From NCBI GenBank assembly GCA_049889095.1, contig JBLJFK010000006.1: a DNA stretch of 64,000 nt, one strand, 5' to 3'. Under the pieces are notes generated by a model that saw only the letters and a program-made list of their open reading frames with translations, had not been told where the DNA came from and did no database searches. The first letter of the stretch is position 1. Every line of letters begins with the position of its first letter. Of this stretch, positions 28,402-37,071 are shown piece by piece. Source of the stretch: Ewingella sp049889095 (GTDB taxonomy: Bacteria; Pseudomonadota; Gammaproteobacteria; Enterobacterales; Enterobacteriaceae). The translations under genes were made by a program, and so were the position numbers.

Positions 28402-29757
28402 TCACATCGTCCGCTGAGCGGTAGCTGGCTGTTGCTGTTTTTGTTGCATGGCCTGCTGCTGCGCCAGATCTGCACGCCGCGATGCCACTTTGACAAACGG
28501 CAGGTAAATCAACACGGAGACCACGATGCAGCCAATTTGTGTGATCACCGCCCCCATCGACCCCGCGGTGGAGAGCCAGGCGTTGATGATTGGCGGCGTA
28601 GTCCAGGGCACCATCACCACGGCACGCCCGGCAAAACCCAGGCTGGTGGCAAAATAGCCGATGGTGCCGGTGACAAGCGGCGTGATAATAAAGGGAATGG
28701 CCAGGATCGGATTGAGCATGATCGGCATGCCGAAGATCACCGGTTCGTTGATGTTAAAGAAGCCTGGCCCCAATGATAGCTTGGCGATCTCTTTCATCTC
28801 TTTGCGACGTGTAGCCATCAGCACCGCCAATAACAGACCAATGGTGCAGCCTGAACCGCCGATACTCATATAAACATCCCAGAACGGCATGGTGATAATG
28901 TTCGGCACCTCATGACCTTGCTCAAACGCCGTCATGTTGACCATGATCGCGCCCAGAAGCAGTGGTTCGCGGATAGGTTTGATCATCTGGTTACCGTGAA
29001 TGCCGATCACCCAAAACAACTGAGCAACAAACATCAGCAACAAGATCCCTGGCAGGCTTTGCATCACCGACTCGAGGGGACGCTGGATCACCTGATATAC
29101 CGCATCGTACAAATACATGCCGGTTACGCGATGGAAAACGAAACCAAAAGAGGCAACGATCACGACGGTAATAATGGCCGGTATTAAGGCAGAGAAGGAC
29201 GCAGAAACATTCGGGGGTACGCTTTCCGGCATTTTAATGCGCAGACTGTTAACCTTTTCCAGCGCGGAATAGATCTCGACCGACAAAATGGCAATAAACA
29301 TGCCAAGGAACAGACTTTTAGTATCGGAAAATTGTTTCGCCAATACGTCTTTCACTTCCTGCATGTGGCCGTTGACCATCATATCGACGGTGGTCGGCGT
29401 GACAGCAATAAAACAGATAACGGCTAATAATCCTGGGAATAACGACCGCGAGCCGTTTACTTTCCCCAGTTCAATACCAATTAAAAATACTGCGCCGATG
29501 GTTAGAAAACTCAACGTAGCATAATTAATACTGCTCATGATCGGCTTGAGCATTGCCAGCCAAGAAAACATGTCAAAATGAGCTAAACCATTTTTAGGGT
29601 CCATCACCATATTGGAAATTAATACCGAAAAAGCGCCGACAATAATCACCGGCATTAAGGTAATAAACGCCGCTTTGATCGCCATGATGTAGCGCAAGCT
29701 GTTAAAGGTATTGGCAAAACTTCCGAGAGAGTCAATCAGACGATCCTTTAGGGACAT
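28402..29757 (-). CDS. PTS lactose/cellobiose-family EIIC permease
   Basis: A membrane component of 451 residues with about 10 helices. The family signature GPGFFNINEPVIFGMPIMLNP-type segment is at about residues 330-350, and FWVIGIHGNQMI lies near residue 240. The C-terminal tail is rich in Gln (QQQAMQQKQQQPATAQ). It is the first gene of the minus-strand operon, with AGAGGTGG before the ATG. It faces the EIIA gene across a 270-base control region that carries the operators. Confidence 0.92.
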   Translation of the reverse strand: MSLKDRLIDSLGSFANTFNSLRYIMAIKAAFITLMPVIIVGAFSVLISNMVMDPKNGLAHFDMFSWLAMLKPIMSSINYATLSFLTIGAVFLIGIELGKVNGSRSLFPGLLAVICFIAVTPTTVDMMVNGHMQEVKDVLAKQFSDTKSLFLGMFIAILSVEIYSALEKVNSLRIKMPESVPPNVSASFSALIPAIITVVIVASFGFVFHRVTGMYLYDAVYQVIQRPLESVMQSLPGILLLMFVAQLFWVIGIHGNQMIKPIREPLLLGAIMVNMTAFEQGHEVPNIITMPFWDVYMSIGGSGCTIGLLLAVLMATRRKEMKEIAKLSLGPGFFNINEPVIFGMPIMLNPILAIPFIITPLVTGTIGYFATSLGFAGRAVVMVPWTTPPIINAWLSTAGSMGAVITQIGCIVVSVLIYLPFVKVASRRADLAQQQAMQQKQQQPATAQRTM

Positions 29758-29904
29758 GACACCACCTCTGTTTATTTGAACAATGTTTTAGGTGTTTGTT
29801 TCACGCAGACGAGTATGAAAATATAGATCACTACGTCATCGCGAATTAAGGCCAGAGTCCATTTCTGAGGTCATCCTGTTTACCGCTTGCGTGAGGATTA
29901 ACGC

Positions 29905-30015
29905 AATGTGGTATGCCAAAAAATAGCCTAATTTGCATTAATTTCTGTGACATCAATCTCACATGTGAATATTGGAATTCCAATATAATCATTTTCACTA
30001 ACTTTGGTATACCAA
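29905..30015. promoter_or_regulatory. Operator cluster for the ExuR-like regulator in the EIIC/EIIA divergent promoter region
   Basis: Three dyads lie between the divergent PTS genes: AATGTGGTATGCCAAAAA at 29905-29922 (imperfect), the perfect 18-bp palindrome ATATTGGAATTCCAATAT at 29969-29986, and the perfect TTGGTATACCAA at 30004-30015. The last matches, from memory, the ExuR/UxuR consensus AAATTGGTATACCAATTT. The 30004 site ends 12 bases before the EIIA start, so binding there would block that gene. This supports control of both transcripts by the regulator at 25650-26423. Confidence 0.75.
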
Positions 30016-30027
30016 TTGGAGTTTAAG

Positions 30028-30360
30028 ATGGAATTCGACCTCGAACAAACCGTGATGGAGTTATTGATCAACGCAGGCGAAGCGCGATCCAATGCCATGA
30101 TGGCCATTCAGTGCGCACGTAAACAGGAGTGGGAGGAGGCAGACGCCATGCTTAAAGCCTCAGATGAAGCAGCACGCAAGGCGCATAAGGTACAAACCCA
30201 GTTGATTGGTCTCGATGAAGGAACGGGAAAGATCCCGGTGAACCTGATCATGGTGCATTCGCAGGATCATCTGATGACCGCCATGCTATGCCGGGATTTA
30301 GCCGGAGAAATTGTGTTGCTGCGCCGCGAAATGTTTGCGCAAAAAGAGTCGGCCAACTGA
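30028..30360 (+). CDS. PTS lactose/cellobiose-family EIIA component
   Basis: A 110-residue, all-helical cytoplasmic phosphocarrier. The active His77 and metal-ligand Asp80 lie in LIMVHSQDHLMTAM, matching the His78/Asp81 arrangement of EIIA-Lac. I chose the ATG at 30028 because GGAG lies 7 bases before it. It is encoded divergently from the EIIC-glucosidase-EIIB operon. That separation is unusual for this PTS family, whose subunits usually share one operon. Confidence 0.92.
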   Translation: MEFDLEQTVMELLINAGEARSNAMMAIQCARKQEWEEADAMLKASDEAARKAHKVQTQLIGLDEGTGKIPVNLIMVHSQDHLMTAMLCRDLAGEIVLLRREMFAQKESAN

Positions 30361-30382
30361 AATTACGCGAATCGGTCATACC

Positions 30383-30418
30383 GGGGCCGTTTGCCTGAGA
30401 AGGCAGAAAAGCGGCCCC
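30383..30418. terminator. Hairpin between convergent EIIA and lysA
   Basis: GGGGCCG (30383-30389) pairs with CGGCCCC (30412-30418), with an inner TTGCCT/AGGCA pairing. There is no T run, so it may be a shared barrier between the two convergent genes and not a classical terminator. Confidence 0.5.
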
Positions 30419-30432
30419 TGAATACGTTACGA

Positions 30433-31695
30433 TCACATCAGTTCGAGTGCCAGTAACTCTTCGATCGTCTGACGACGGCGTATCAAACGCGGTTCGCCGT
30501 TTTCAAACAGGATTTCCGGCAGCAGCGGACGGCTATTGTAGTTTGAGGACATAGATGCGCCATACGCACCGGTATCGTGGAACACCAGATAATCGCCGAT
30601 ATGCACTTCAGGCAGCGGAAACGTCTCGATACCGCCGCCTGCTTCCTGCGTAAACACATCACCGGATTCACACAAAGGGCCGGCTATCACCGAGTCGATC
30701 AGCGGCTGCGAGCTGAGGTCCCGGCCATCGGCCGGCAGCAGCGAAATGTGGTGATAACTGCCGTACATCGCCGGGCGCATCAAATCGTTAAAACCGGCAT
30801 CGCACAGCACAAAGTGACGGCTTCCCATGTTTTTCGCCGCCCGCACCTGCGCCACCAACACACCCGCCTCGGCGACCAGGAAACGACCCGGTTCAATTTC
30901 CAGATGAACGTCATGCCCAAGGTGTGCGGCAATCTGTTCACGCGCACGGTTCCATAATCCATAATAATGCGCGGTATCTATGGCTTCTTCGCCGAAACGG
31001 TAGGGAATGGACAAGCCGCCACCGGCCGAAATAGCCTCAATATCGTGGCCAGTTTCAACCACCTGACGCACCATGGCATCGCACACCTGTTCAAGGTGCG
31101 CATAATCCACGCCGGAGCCGATATGCATATGAAGGCCAATCAGCTGCAGGTCATAACGCGCGATCTCGGCCAGCGCAGCGGGCAAATCGGCATACCAGAT
31201 GCCGTGTTTGCTATTTTCACCGCCAGTATTGGTTTTCTGACTGTGACCATGACCGAAGCCCGGATTGACGCGCAGCCAAACCGGATGTCCCGCCTTCTGA
31301 CGGCCAATCTGCCCCAACATGTCAATTGAACCGGCGTTGACCGGAATATCCAGCTCGGTCACCCGGTCCAGCGTCGGTTGATCCAGTACATCAGCGGTAA
31401 AGACTATCTCACTGGCGTCACGGCCCGGTTTAAAGCCCGCCAGCAGCGCACGTTCAATCTCGCCGAGCGACACGGAATCCACCTTCACACCCTGTTCACG
31501 CATCAGGCGCAGAATATGAATGTTTGAGCAGGCTTTCTGCGCAAAACGGATCACATCAAACTGGCGCAACTGCTCAATACGCTGGCTGATGATCTGCGCG
31601 TCATATGCCCAGACCGGGCAGCCAAATTGCTGCGTCAGAGCCAGAAGATTGGCGGAATTTAGCGCGGTGGAGGTGTCATTTAAGGCGCGTGGCAT
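30433..31695 (-). CDS. lysA: Diaminopimelate decarboxylase
   Basis: A PLP enzyme catalysing the last step of lysine synthesis from meso-diaminopimelate. The protein is 420 residues (E. coli 420). The PLP lysine lies in FDVIRFAQKACSNIHILR. Other conserved parts are RVNPGFGHGHSQKTNTGGEN, HMHIGSGVDY, EIEPGRFLVAEAGVL and CESGDVF. I chose the ATG at 31695, preceded by CAGGA, since the N-terminus then matches E. coli LysA. It is divergent from its activator lysR. Confidence 0.97.
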   Translation of the reverse strand: MPRALNDTSTALNSANLLALTQQFGCPVWAYDAQIISQRIEQLRQFDVIRFAQKACSNIHILRLMREQGVKVDSVSLGEIERALLAGFKPGRDASEIVFTADVLDQPTLDRVTELDIPVNAGSIDMLGQIGRQKAGHPVWLRVNPGFGHGHSQKTNTGGENSKHGIWYADLPAALAEIARYDLQLIGLHMHIGSGVDYAHLEQVCDAMVRQVVETGHDIEAISAGGGLSIPYRFGEEAIDTAHYYGLWNRAREQIAAHLGHDVHLEIEPGRFLVAEAGVLVAQVRAAKNMGSRHFVLCDAGFNDLMRPAMYGSYHHISLLPADGRDLSSQPLIDSVIAGPLCESGDVFTQEAGGGIETFPLPEVHIGDYLVFHDTGAYGASMSSNYNSRPLLPEILFENGEPRLIRRRQTIEELLALELM

Positions 31696-31833
31696 AAGAA
31701 GTCCTGAGATCTTTATAATGAAGTTAACCTGAGTATCGCCGATTGACACATTGCGGGAAAATATCTTTTTCGCACCAGTCTATTCATTTATGATATGGAT
31801 ATAACCCGTCAAGCATCCTCTGTGGAGAGTCTG

Positions 31834-32769
31834 ATGCCCGCAATTTCCCTGCGCCATATCGAAATTTTTCACGCCGTGATGACCACCGGTAACCTGACCG
31901 AAGCGGCCGCGCTGCTCAACACCTCTCAGCCGACGGTAAGCCGCGAATTAGCACGCTGCGAAAAACTCTTGAATTTACAGCTATTTGAGCGACTGCGCGG
32001 CCGCCTCTTTCCGACCGTGCAGGGGCTGAGACTATTCGAGGAAGTGCAGCGCTCCTACTACGGTCTGGACCGTATCGTCAGCGCAGCGGAAGGCATCCGC
32101 CAGTTTGAACAGGCGCAGCTCTCCATCGCCTGCCTGCCGGTGTTCAGTCAATCCCTGCTGCCAGCAGTATGCAAACCTTTTCTGGACCGTTACCCTGACG
32201 TCAGTTTTAACATTGTGCCGCAGGAATCGCCGCTGCTGGAAGAGTGGCTGTCGGCCCAGCGCCACGATCTCGGGCTGACTGAAAATACCCATACGCCGGC
32301 CGGTACCGAGCGGCAACCGCTATTAACGCTTAATGAAGTGTGCGTATTGCCCGCCGGGCATGTGCTGGCAGCTAAAAAACGTCTGACACCAGAGGATTTT
32401 TCTGGCCACAATTTTATCAGCCTGTCGGCCACCGACAGCTACCGCCAACTTCTCGATTCGCTGTTCAATGAACATCGGGTCAACCGCCGTCTGGTGATGG
32501 AAACGCACAGTGCGGCGTCGGTATGCAGCATGGTGCGTGAAGGTGTCGGCGTATCGATAGTCAATCCGCTGACTGCGCTGGACTACGTCGGGAGAGGCAA
32601 CAGCGACATGGCGGTACGGGAATTCAGTTTGCCGGTACCTTTCACGGTCAGTCTGGTCCGCCCGCTGCATCGGCCTGCATCGGCGCTGGTGACGACATTC
32701 ATCGAACATTGCCATCAGCAGGCACAGCGGTTTGCACAGCGTCTGGAACAGGTGCTGGTGCAGCCCTAA
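31834..32769 (+). CDS. lysR: LysR, transcriptional activator of lysA
   Basis: The founding LysR-type regulator, 311 residues. The N-terminal winged HTH (SLRHIEIFHAVMTTGNLTEA, NTSQPTVSRELARCEKLL) is followed by a substrate-binding-type domain with SIACLPVFSQSLLPAV and VPQESPLLEEWLSAQRHDLG, nearly identical to E. coli LysR. I chose the ATG at 31834 because GGAGAG precedes it. It is divergent from lysA across 138 bases. Expected to activate lysA when diaminopimelate is present and lysine low (family knowledge). Confidence 0.95.
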   Translation: MPAISLRHIEIFHAVMTTGNLTEAAALLNTSQPTVSRELARCEKLLNLQLFERLRGRLFPTVQGLRLFEEVQRSYYGLDRIVSAAEGIRQFEQAQLSIACLPVFSQSLLPAVCKPFLDRYPDVSFNIVPQESPLLEEWLSAQRHDLGLTENTHTPAGTERQPLLTLNEVCVLPAGHVLAAKKRLTPEDFSGHNFISLSATDSYRQLLDSLFNEHRVNRRLVMETHSAASVCSMVREGVGVSIVNPLTALDYVGRGNSDMAVREFSLPVPFTVSLVRPLHRPASALVTTFIEHCHQQAQRFAQRLEQVLVQP

Positions 32770-32844
32770 AAACCGCTAAATAATCAGGGGCAGGTTCTCA
32801 TCACACCGGCCCTTGGGCGTTTCAATATGCTGTTAACGGTAAAG

Positions 32845-34008
32845 TCAGACCGCGGATTTCTGCGCTTTTTTGGCTGCACGGCGGAAAGTCACAACACACA
32901 GCGCAAAACCCACCAGGCCAAGACCGGCGGCGGCCAGCGGGACGGCCGTCAGACCCAATCCCCTGGCAATCACTGCCCCACCGACCCAGGCGCCCAGTGC
33001 ATTACCCACGTTAAACGCCGCAATGTTAAGGGTAGAAACCAGATTTGGCGCGTTTTTGCCGTAAGTCACCACGTTAATCTGCAACGCCGGCACGGCGGCA
33101 AAGCTGCACATAGCCCAAAAGAACAGCGTCACTTCAGCGGCCAGCAGATTCGTGCTGGTCCAGCTGAACAGCGCAGAGAACACCGCGATCAGCAAAAAAA
33201 TCAGCGTCAGGGTGATGCCCAGTCGCCAGTCGGCCAGACGCCCACCGACCACATTACCTATCGTCAGGCCAAGACCAATCAACAGCAGCGTCCAACTGAC
33301 GCCATGCTCAGAAACGCCGGTAATTTCAGTCAGCACCGGCGCTATGTAGGTGAACAATGCAAACATTGCTGCGGCGAAAAACACCGTGATCGACAGTGAC
33401 AACCAGAGGCCCAGGCCGCGCAGCGCGCGCATCTCTTTGCGTAAGTCGGTCGGTTCTTCATCTTTCTTATCCGGCAGATTTTTATACAGCGCAAACAACG
33501 CCGCAACGCCGATAAGCGCGACGGCCCAGAAAGTGGAACGCCAGCCCAGAACCTGGCCGAGCGCGGTGCCGAGAGGGACACCCAAGACGTTCGCCAGCGT
33601 CAGGCCAGTGAACATCAGCGCCACGGCAGAAGCCCGGCGGTTAGGTGCCACCAAATTGGCGGCCACCACGGCACCGATGCCGAAGAAGGCACCGTGGCAA
33701 AGCGCTGTGATCACCCGCGCCAGCATCAGGAAGCCGTAGCTGTAAGACAGGGCACACATCAGGTTACCGAAGATGAAGATCACCATCAGTAACAGCAGGG
33801 TTTTCTTGCGCGGTAATTTCGCGGTCAGTACCGCCATGATCGGCGCACCGATTGCCACACCCAGCGCATATCCGCTGATAAGCCAGCCCGCCAGTGGAAT
33901 GCTGACCTGTAAATCGTTCGCCACATTGGGCAACAACCCCATGATGACAAATTCGGTTGTGCCGATGGCAAACGCGCTGAGCGCCAGTGCCAGAAGTGAA
34001 ACAGGCAT
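32845..34008 (-). CDS. DHA1-type MFS transporter (AraJ/YdhP-like)
   Basis: An inner-membrane major facilitator protein of 387 residues with 12 predicted helices. The start SLLALALSAFAIGTTEFVIMGLL and motif SGYALGVAIGAPIMAVLTAKLPRKK are characteristic of the AraJ/YdhP/NepI group of drug/arabinose/purine exporters. Substrate unknown. A LysR-type regulator lies 200 bases upstream in the same direction. Confidence 0.87.
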   Translation of the reverse strand: MPVSLLALALSAFAIGTTEFVIMGLLPNVANDLQVSIPLAGWLISGYALGVAIGAPIMAVLTAKLPRKKTLLLLMVIFIFGNLMCALSYSYGFLMLARVITALCHGAFFGIGAVVAANLVAPNRRASAVALMFTGLTLANVLGVPLGTALGQVLGWRSTFWAVALIGVAALFALYKNLPDKKDEEPTDLRKEMRALRGLGLWLSLSITVFFAAAMFALFTYIAPVLTEITGVSEHGVSWTLLLIGLGLTIGNVVGGRLADWRLGITLTLIFLLIAVFSALFSWTSTNLLAAEVTLFFWAMCSFAAVPALQINVVTYGKNAPNLVSTLNIAAFNVGNALGAWVGGAVIARGLGLTAVPLAAAGLGLVGFALCVVTFRRAAKKAQKSAV

Positions 34009-34209
34009 AGAATTCCCCGTTGGTTTATTTATTATTCAGAACAATGTTGCATAGCGGCACAGAAATACCACGCAGATCACACTTTTGACCAGTTTTGACC
34101 GGTGACGATGGCACGAATTGACATGAAACTAAAATTAACTGCATGATTTTTATATATTAAAAAACGCTCATAATGATTTCAAAAATAGCACTGACAACGT
34201 TTTTCCGGG

Positions 34210-35124
34210 CTATTTTTCAGTACTCAGTGACAACCAGCGTGGATGCCCCGCGAACCACGCTACCAGGAAGTCCAACAACGCCCGCAGCGCAGCGGGCATT
34301 TGCCGACGGGACGCATAAATCGCATAGATCCCCATGTTTTGCGGTTGCCACTGCGGCAGCAGCATCACTAACTGTCCGCTGGCGACCAGCGGCGCGGCAG
34401 AGTAATAGGGCTGCATCACAATGCCTGCACCTTCCACTGCACCGGTCAGTAGCACCAACGATTCATTGGCGCTGAGATTGCCGCTCACGGGCACCGCCGT
34501 TTTCTCGCCATCGCGCTCAAACTGCCACAGACTTTTGCCGAAATAGCTGTACGTCAGGCAGTTGTGCAATGCTAAATCCTGAGGTTTTTGCGGCGTACCC
34601 TGCGCTGCCAGATAGGCCGGTGCAGCACAGACGACTGACGGACACTGCGCCAGCGGGCGGGCTATCAGATTGGGATCAAGATCGTTGGTGATGCGCAGCG
34701 CCAGATCGATGCGATCTTCCACCAGATTGATCGCCCGGCTCTCCAGTTGCAGATCTACGTTGACCTGCGGATGACGGCGCAGAAACTCGGCCACGGCGAT
34801 CACCACCGCACCTTGGCCAAAAGATTGCGAACAACTCAGGCGAAGTGATCCGTGCAGGGCATCGTCCTGACTTTCCCCGACGCTAACCATCTCCGCCGCC
34901 ACCGCCAGCATTTTACGACAGCGTGCCAGGGTGTTTTCACCGGCATCCGTTAAACTCAATTTGCGGGTCGAGCGGTGCAGCAGCCGCGCGCCTGACCATT
35001 TTTCCATTTCAGATAAATAGCGCGTCACCATCGCCCGCGACATATTCAGTGACTCAGCGGCACTGACCATACTTCCACGTTCGACAATGGCGACAAAAAC
35101 TTCAGCAGCAGTCACTCTGTCCAT
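34210..35124 (-). CDS. LysR-family transcriptional regulator
   Basis: A 304-residue LTTR of the DsdC/PecT-like CrgA group: start MDRVTAAEVFVAIVERGSM, recognition helix SRAMVTRYLSEMEKW, the marker LLHRSTRKLSLTDAG, then an effector domain. I chose the ATG at 35124. It is divergent from the metallo-beta-lactamase-fold gene at 35252 across 127 bases, the classical LTTR arrangement, so that gene is the likely target. The MFS gene downstream may be another target. Confidence 0.85.
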   Translation of the reverse strand: MDRVTAAEVFVAIVERGSMVSAAESLNMSRAMVTRYLSEMEKWSGARLLHRSTRKLSLTDAGENTLARCRKMLAVAAEMVSVGESQDDALHGSLRLSCSQSFGQGAVVIAVAEFLRRHPQVNVDLQLESRAINLVEDRIDLALRITNDLDPNLIARPLAQCPSVVCAAPAYLAAQGTPQKPQDLALHNCLTYSYFGKSLWQFERDGEKTAVPVSGNLSANESLVLLTGAVEGAGIVMQPYYSAAPLVASGQLVMLLPQWQPQNMGIYAIYASRRQMPAALRALLDFLVAWFAGHPRWLSLSTEK

Positions 35125-35251
35125 GTATTCGTCCGATTTGTGCAACAAACAGTTGTGTATTATCCGGTTTTTCTCACGCTTTATGCAACGTAGAGTATGT
35201 ACTTACCAAAGGTTATTATTTTTACTTCGTTATCGTCTCTGAGGAACGCTT

Positions 35252-36121
35252 ATGCGCCTGAACAAATTAGCCCTGACCGCCGCGTTATTACTTGGCACCA
35301 GTCTGTCCACCCATGCCGCCGATTTAAAAATGGAAGTCTACAATCCGGGCAAGAACGGCATCTTCCCGGTGTCATCTGAAATCATTACCGGCGAAAAAGA
35401 CGCGGTATTAATCGACGCGCAGTTCCAGCGTAACGACGCTGAAAAATTGGTTGAGAAAATTAAAGCCAGCGGCAAAAACCTGACCACGGTGTATATCAGC
35501 CAGTCAGACCCTGATTACTACTTCGGCCTGGATGTGATCCACGCGGCTTTCCCGAAGGCTAAGATCCTTGCCACTCAGGCTACTGTCGATGAGATCAACG
35601 CCACCAAACAAGGCAAAATGGCCTTTTGGGGCCCGCAGTTAAAAGACAATGCGCCGAAAGCGGTGATTGTCCCGGAAGCGCTGAAAGGCAACAGTTTTGA
35701 GCTGGAAGGCAAGAAGTTTGAAGTGAAGGGCCAGGTCGCTGACCGTACCTTCGTGTGGATCCCATCGCTGAAAGCGGTGGTAGGTGGCGTGCTGGTCGAT
35801 GGCAATAACATGCATCTGTGGGTTGCCGACAACCAGACGGTTGAATCTCGCCAACAGTGGGTTGCAGCACTGGATCAGATTGCCGCGCTAAAACCGTCCA
35901 CCGTCGTGCCGGGCCACTTTCTGCCAGGCGCACCGCATACGTTGGAGTCAGTTAAATTCACCAAAGATTATCTTTTGACGCTGGAAAAAGAGCTGCCAAA
36001 GGCCAAAGACTCCACCGCCCTCATCGCCGCGATGAAAGGTCATTACTCGCAGTTAAAGGATGATTCATCTCTGGTAATGAGCGCCAAAGTATTGAAGGGA
36101 GAAATGAAGTGGCCACAGTAA
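35252..36121 (+). CDS. Secreted metallo-beta-lactamase-fold protein with a degenerate metal motif
   Basis: A 289-residue periplasmic protein. The signal peptide MRLNKLALTAALLLGTSLST ends near HAAD. The fold is MBL: the strand DAVLIDAQF, then the position of HxHxDH (about 84-89), and PGHFLPG near residue 228. At the key motif the sequence reads SQSDPDYYFG, so the three histidines are replaced by Gln84, Asp86 and Tyr89 while Asp88 remains. Either metal binding is altered or the protein is non-catalytic. A divergent LysR regulator probably controls it. Exact function not recognised. Confidence 0.75.
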   Translation: MRLNKLALTAALLLGTSLSTHAADLKMEVYNPGKNGIFPVSSEIITGEKDAVLIDAQFQRNDAEKLVEKIKASGKNLTTVYISQSDPDYYFGLDVIHAAFPKAKILATQATVDEINATKQGKMAFWGPQLKDNAPKAVIVPEALKGNSFELEGKKFEVKGQVADRTFVWIPSLKAVVGGVLVDGNNMHLWVADNQTVESRQQWVAALDQIAALKPSTVVPGHFLPGAPHTLESVKFTKDYLLTLEKELPKAKDSTALIAAMKGHYSQLKDDSSLVMSAKVLKGEMKWPQ

Positions 36122-36152
36122 GCCTTCGATTCTGATTATTGCTGTTATAGAG

Positions 36153-36190
36153 CCGCTTAACCCTCCGCGACGAGGTGGAGGCTTAAGCGG
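36153..36190. terminator. Hairpin between convergent genes
   Basis: CCGCTTAA (36153-36160) pairs with TTAAGCGG (36183-36190), with inner CCTCC/GGAGG pairing. It sits between the MBL-fold gene and the TPR gene, which converge. No clear T run, so termination is inferred. Confidence 0.5.
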
Positions 36191-36213
36191 GACTAAGGGA
36201 AAATATCAGAGAT

Positions 36214-36930
36214 TTATGGCGACACTCTCACGAAAGGTCCCTCGGCCTGCACATTCATGCCGAAACCGCAGTCCCCTGTCGTATGCAGATTGACCTGTTC
36301 GGCCGCGAAATCCATGCTGACCAAACATTGCCCGCCACTCGCACTCTGGTCGTCAGCTTCGCGATATACCGCTTTGCCCTCTTTCACCGTAGTCACCACA
36401 GAGAACTCACCGGTGTTCGGACCGTAATAGAGTGACATCAGTCCCATATACATTCCGCTGAAATCAATTCTAAATTGAGCCTCTTCGGCTTTAACGTCGA
36501 CTTCGTTCCAATTGCCGAAACCCGCATATTGCCAATACTCACCGGCAACGCTAGGGACTGCTGGCTGGGCATCCAGCTTCGGTTTAATCTGGCTGAGATT
36601 GTATTGGGATTTCTTATTATCCGGCGCCAGCATCAGCCAGGCTTTGGCTTTGCGATACTGCTCCTGACGAATATAGGTCAGCGCAATGTTGTTATAAGCA
36701 GTGGCGATACTCTCCTGCGGTTTGTGGCAGAACTCACTCCACGCCACCTGATCGCGAAAGACCTCACGGGCTTTGTCGTATTCGCCCTGCTGATAGGCCA
36801 CTTTTCCGGCGGAAGCATAAATTCCGGCTTTCAAACAGTCGCCATTGATGTCGGGTTCATCGATCTTCGCCAATGCCTGAAGACTCACTGACCAACCCGC
36901 CACCAGCAGTAAACTCAATGCCACTTTCAT
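36214..36930 (-). CDS. Exported TPR-containing protein of unknown function
   Basis: A 238-residue hypothetical protein. The N-terminus MKVALSLLLVAGWSVSLQAL is a signal peptide. Residues of about 30-115 hold tetratricopeptide-like helices (AGKVAYQQGEYDKAREVFRD; NNIALTYIRQEQYRKAKAWL). The C-terminal 110 residues form a separate beta-rich domain with a Cys pair (GGQCLV, TGDCGF). I chose the ATG at 36930, preceded by AAAGGG, because it gives a clean signal peptide; the longer reading does not. No family recognised; it is divergent from the ABC transporter gene. Confidence 0.7.
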   Translation of the reverse strand: MKVALSLLLVAGWSVSLQALAKIDEPDINGDCLKAGIYASAGKVAYQQGEYDKAREVFRDQVAWSEFCHKPQESIATAYNNIALTYIRQEQYRKAKAWLMLAPDNKKSQYNLSQIKPKLDAQPAVPSVAGEYWQYAGFGNWNEVDVKAEEAQFRIDFSGMYMGLMSLYYGPNTGEFSVVTTVKEGKAVYREADDQSASGGQCLVSMDFAAEQVNLHTTGDCGFGMNVQAEGPFVRVSP

Positions 36931-37071
36931 CAAAAACCCTTTTATTAGCGCGGGATTGAACTTTACCGCGTGAAAAACATCCTTACATGTGTGCGATTGC
37001 CCTCTCGCACTGGGTCGCTCATTCTGGGATGATGATTCATTCTCCATTTAACTCTTTGAAACACGGCAACT

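Noticed and set aside
29946..29963. TGTGA...TCACA-like sequence before the EIIA gene as a CRP site
   Set aside because: The half-sites are separated by eight bases where CRP needs six.
36931..37047. Longer start for the TPR protein at 37047
   Set aside because: The extra 39 residues are polar, hide the signal peptide and reach almost to the divergent ABC transporter start; ATG at 36930 has a better ribosome site.
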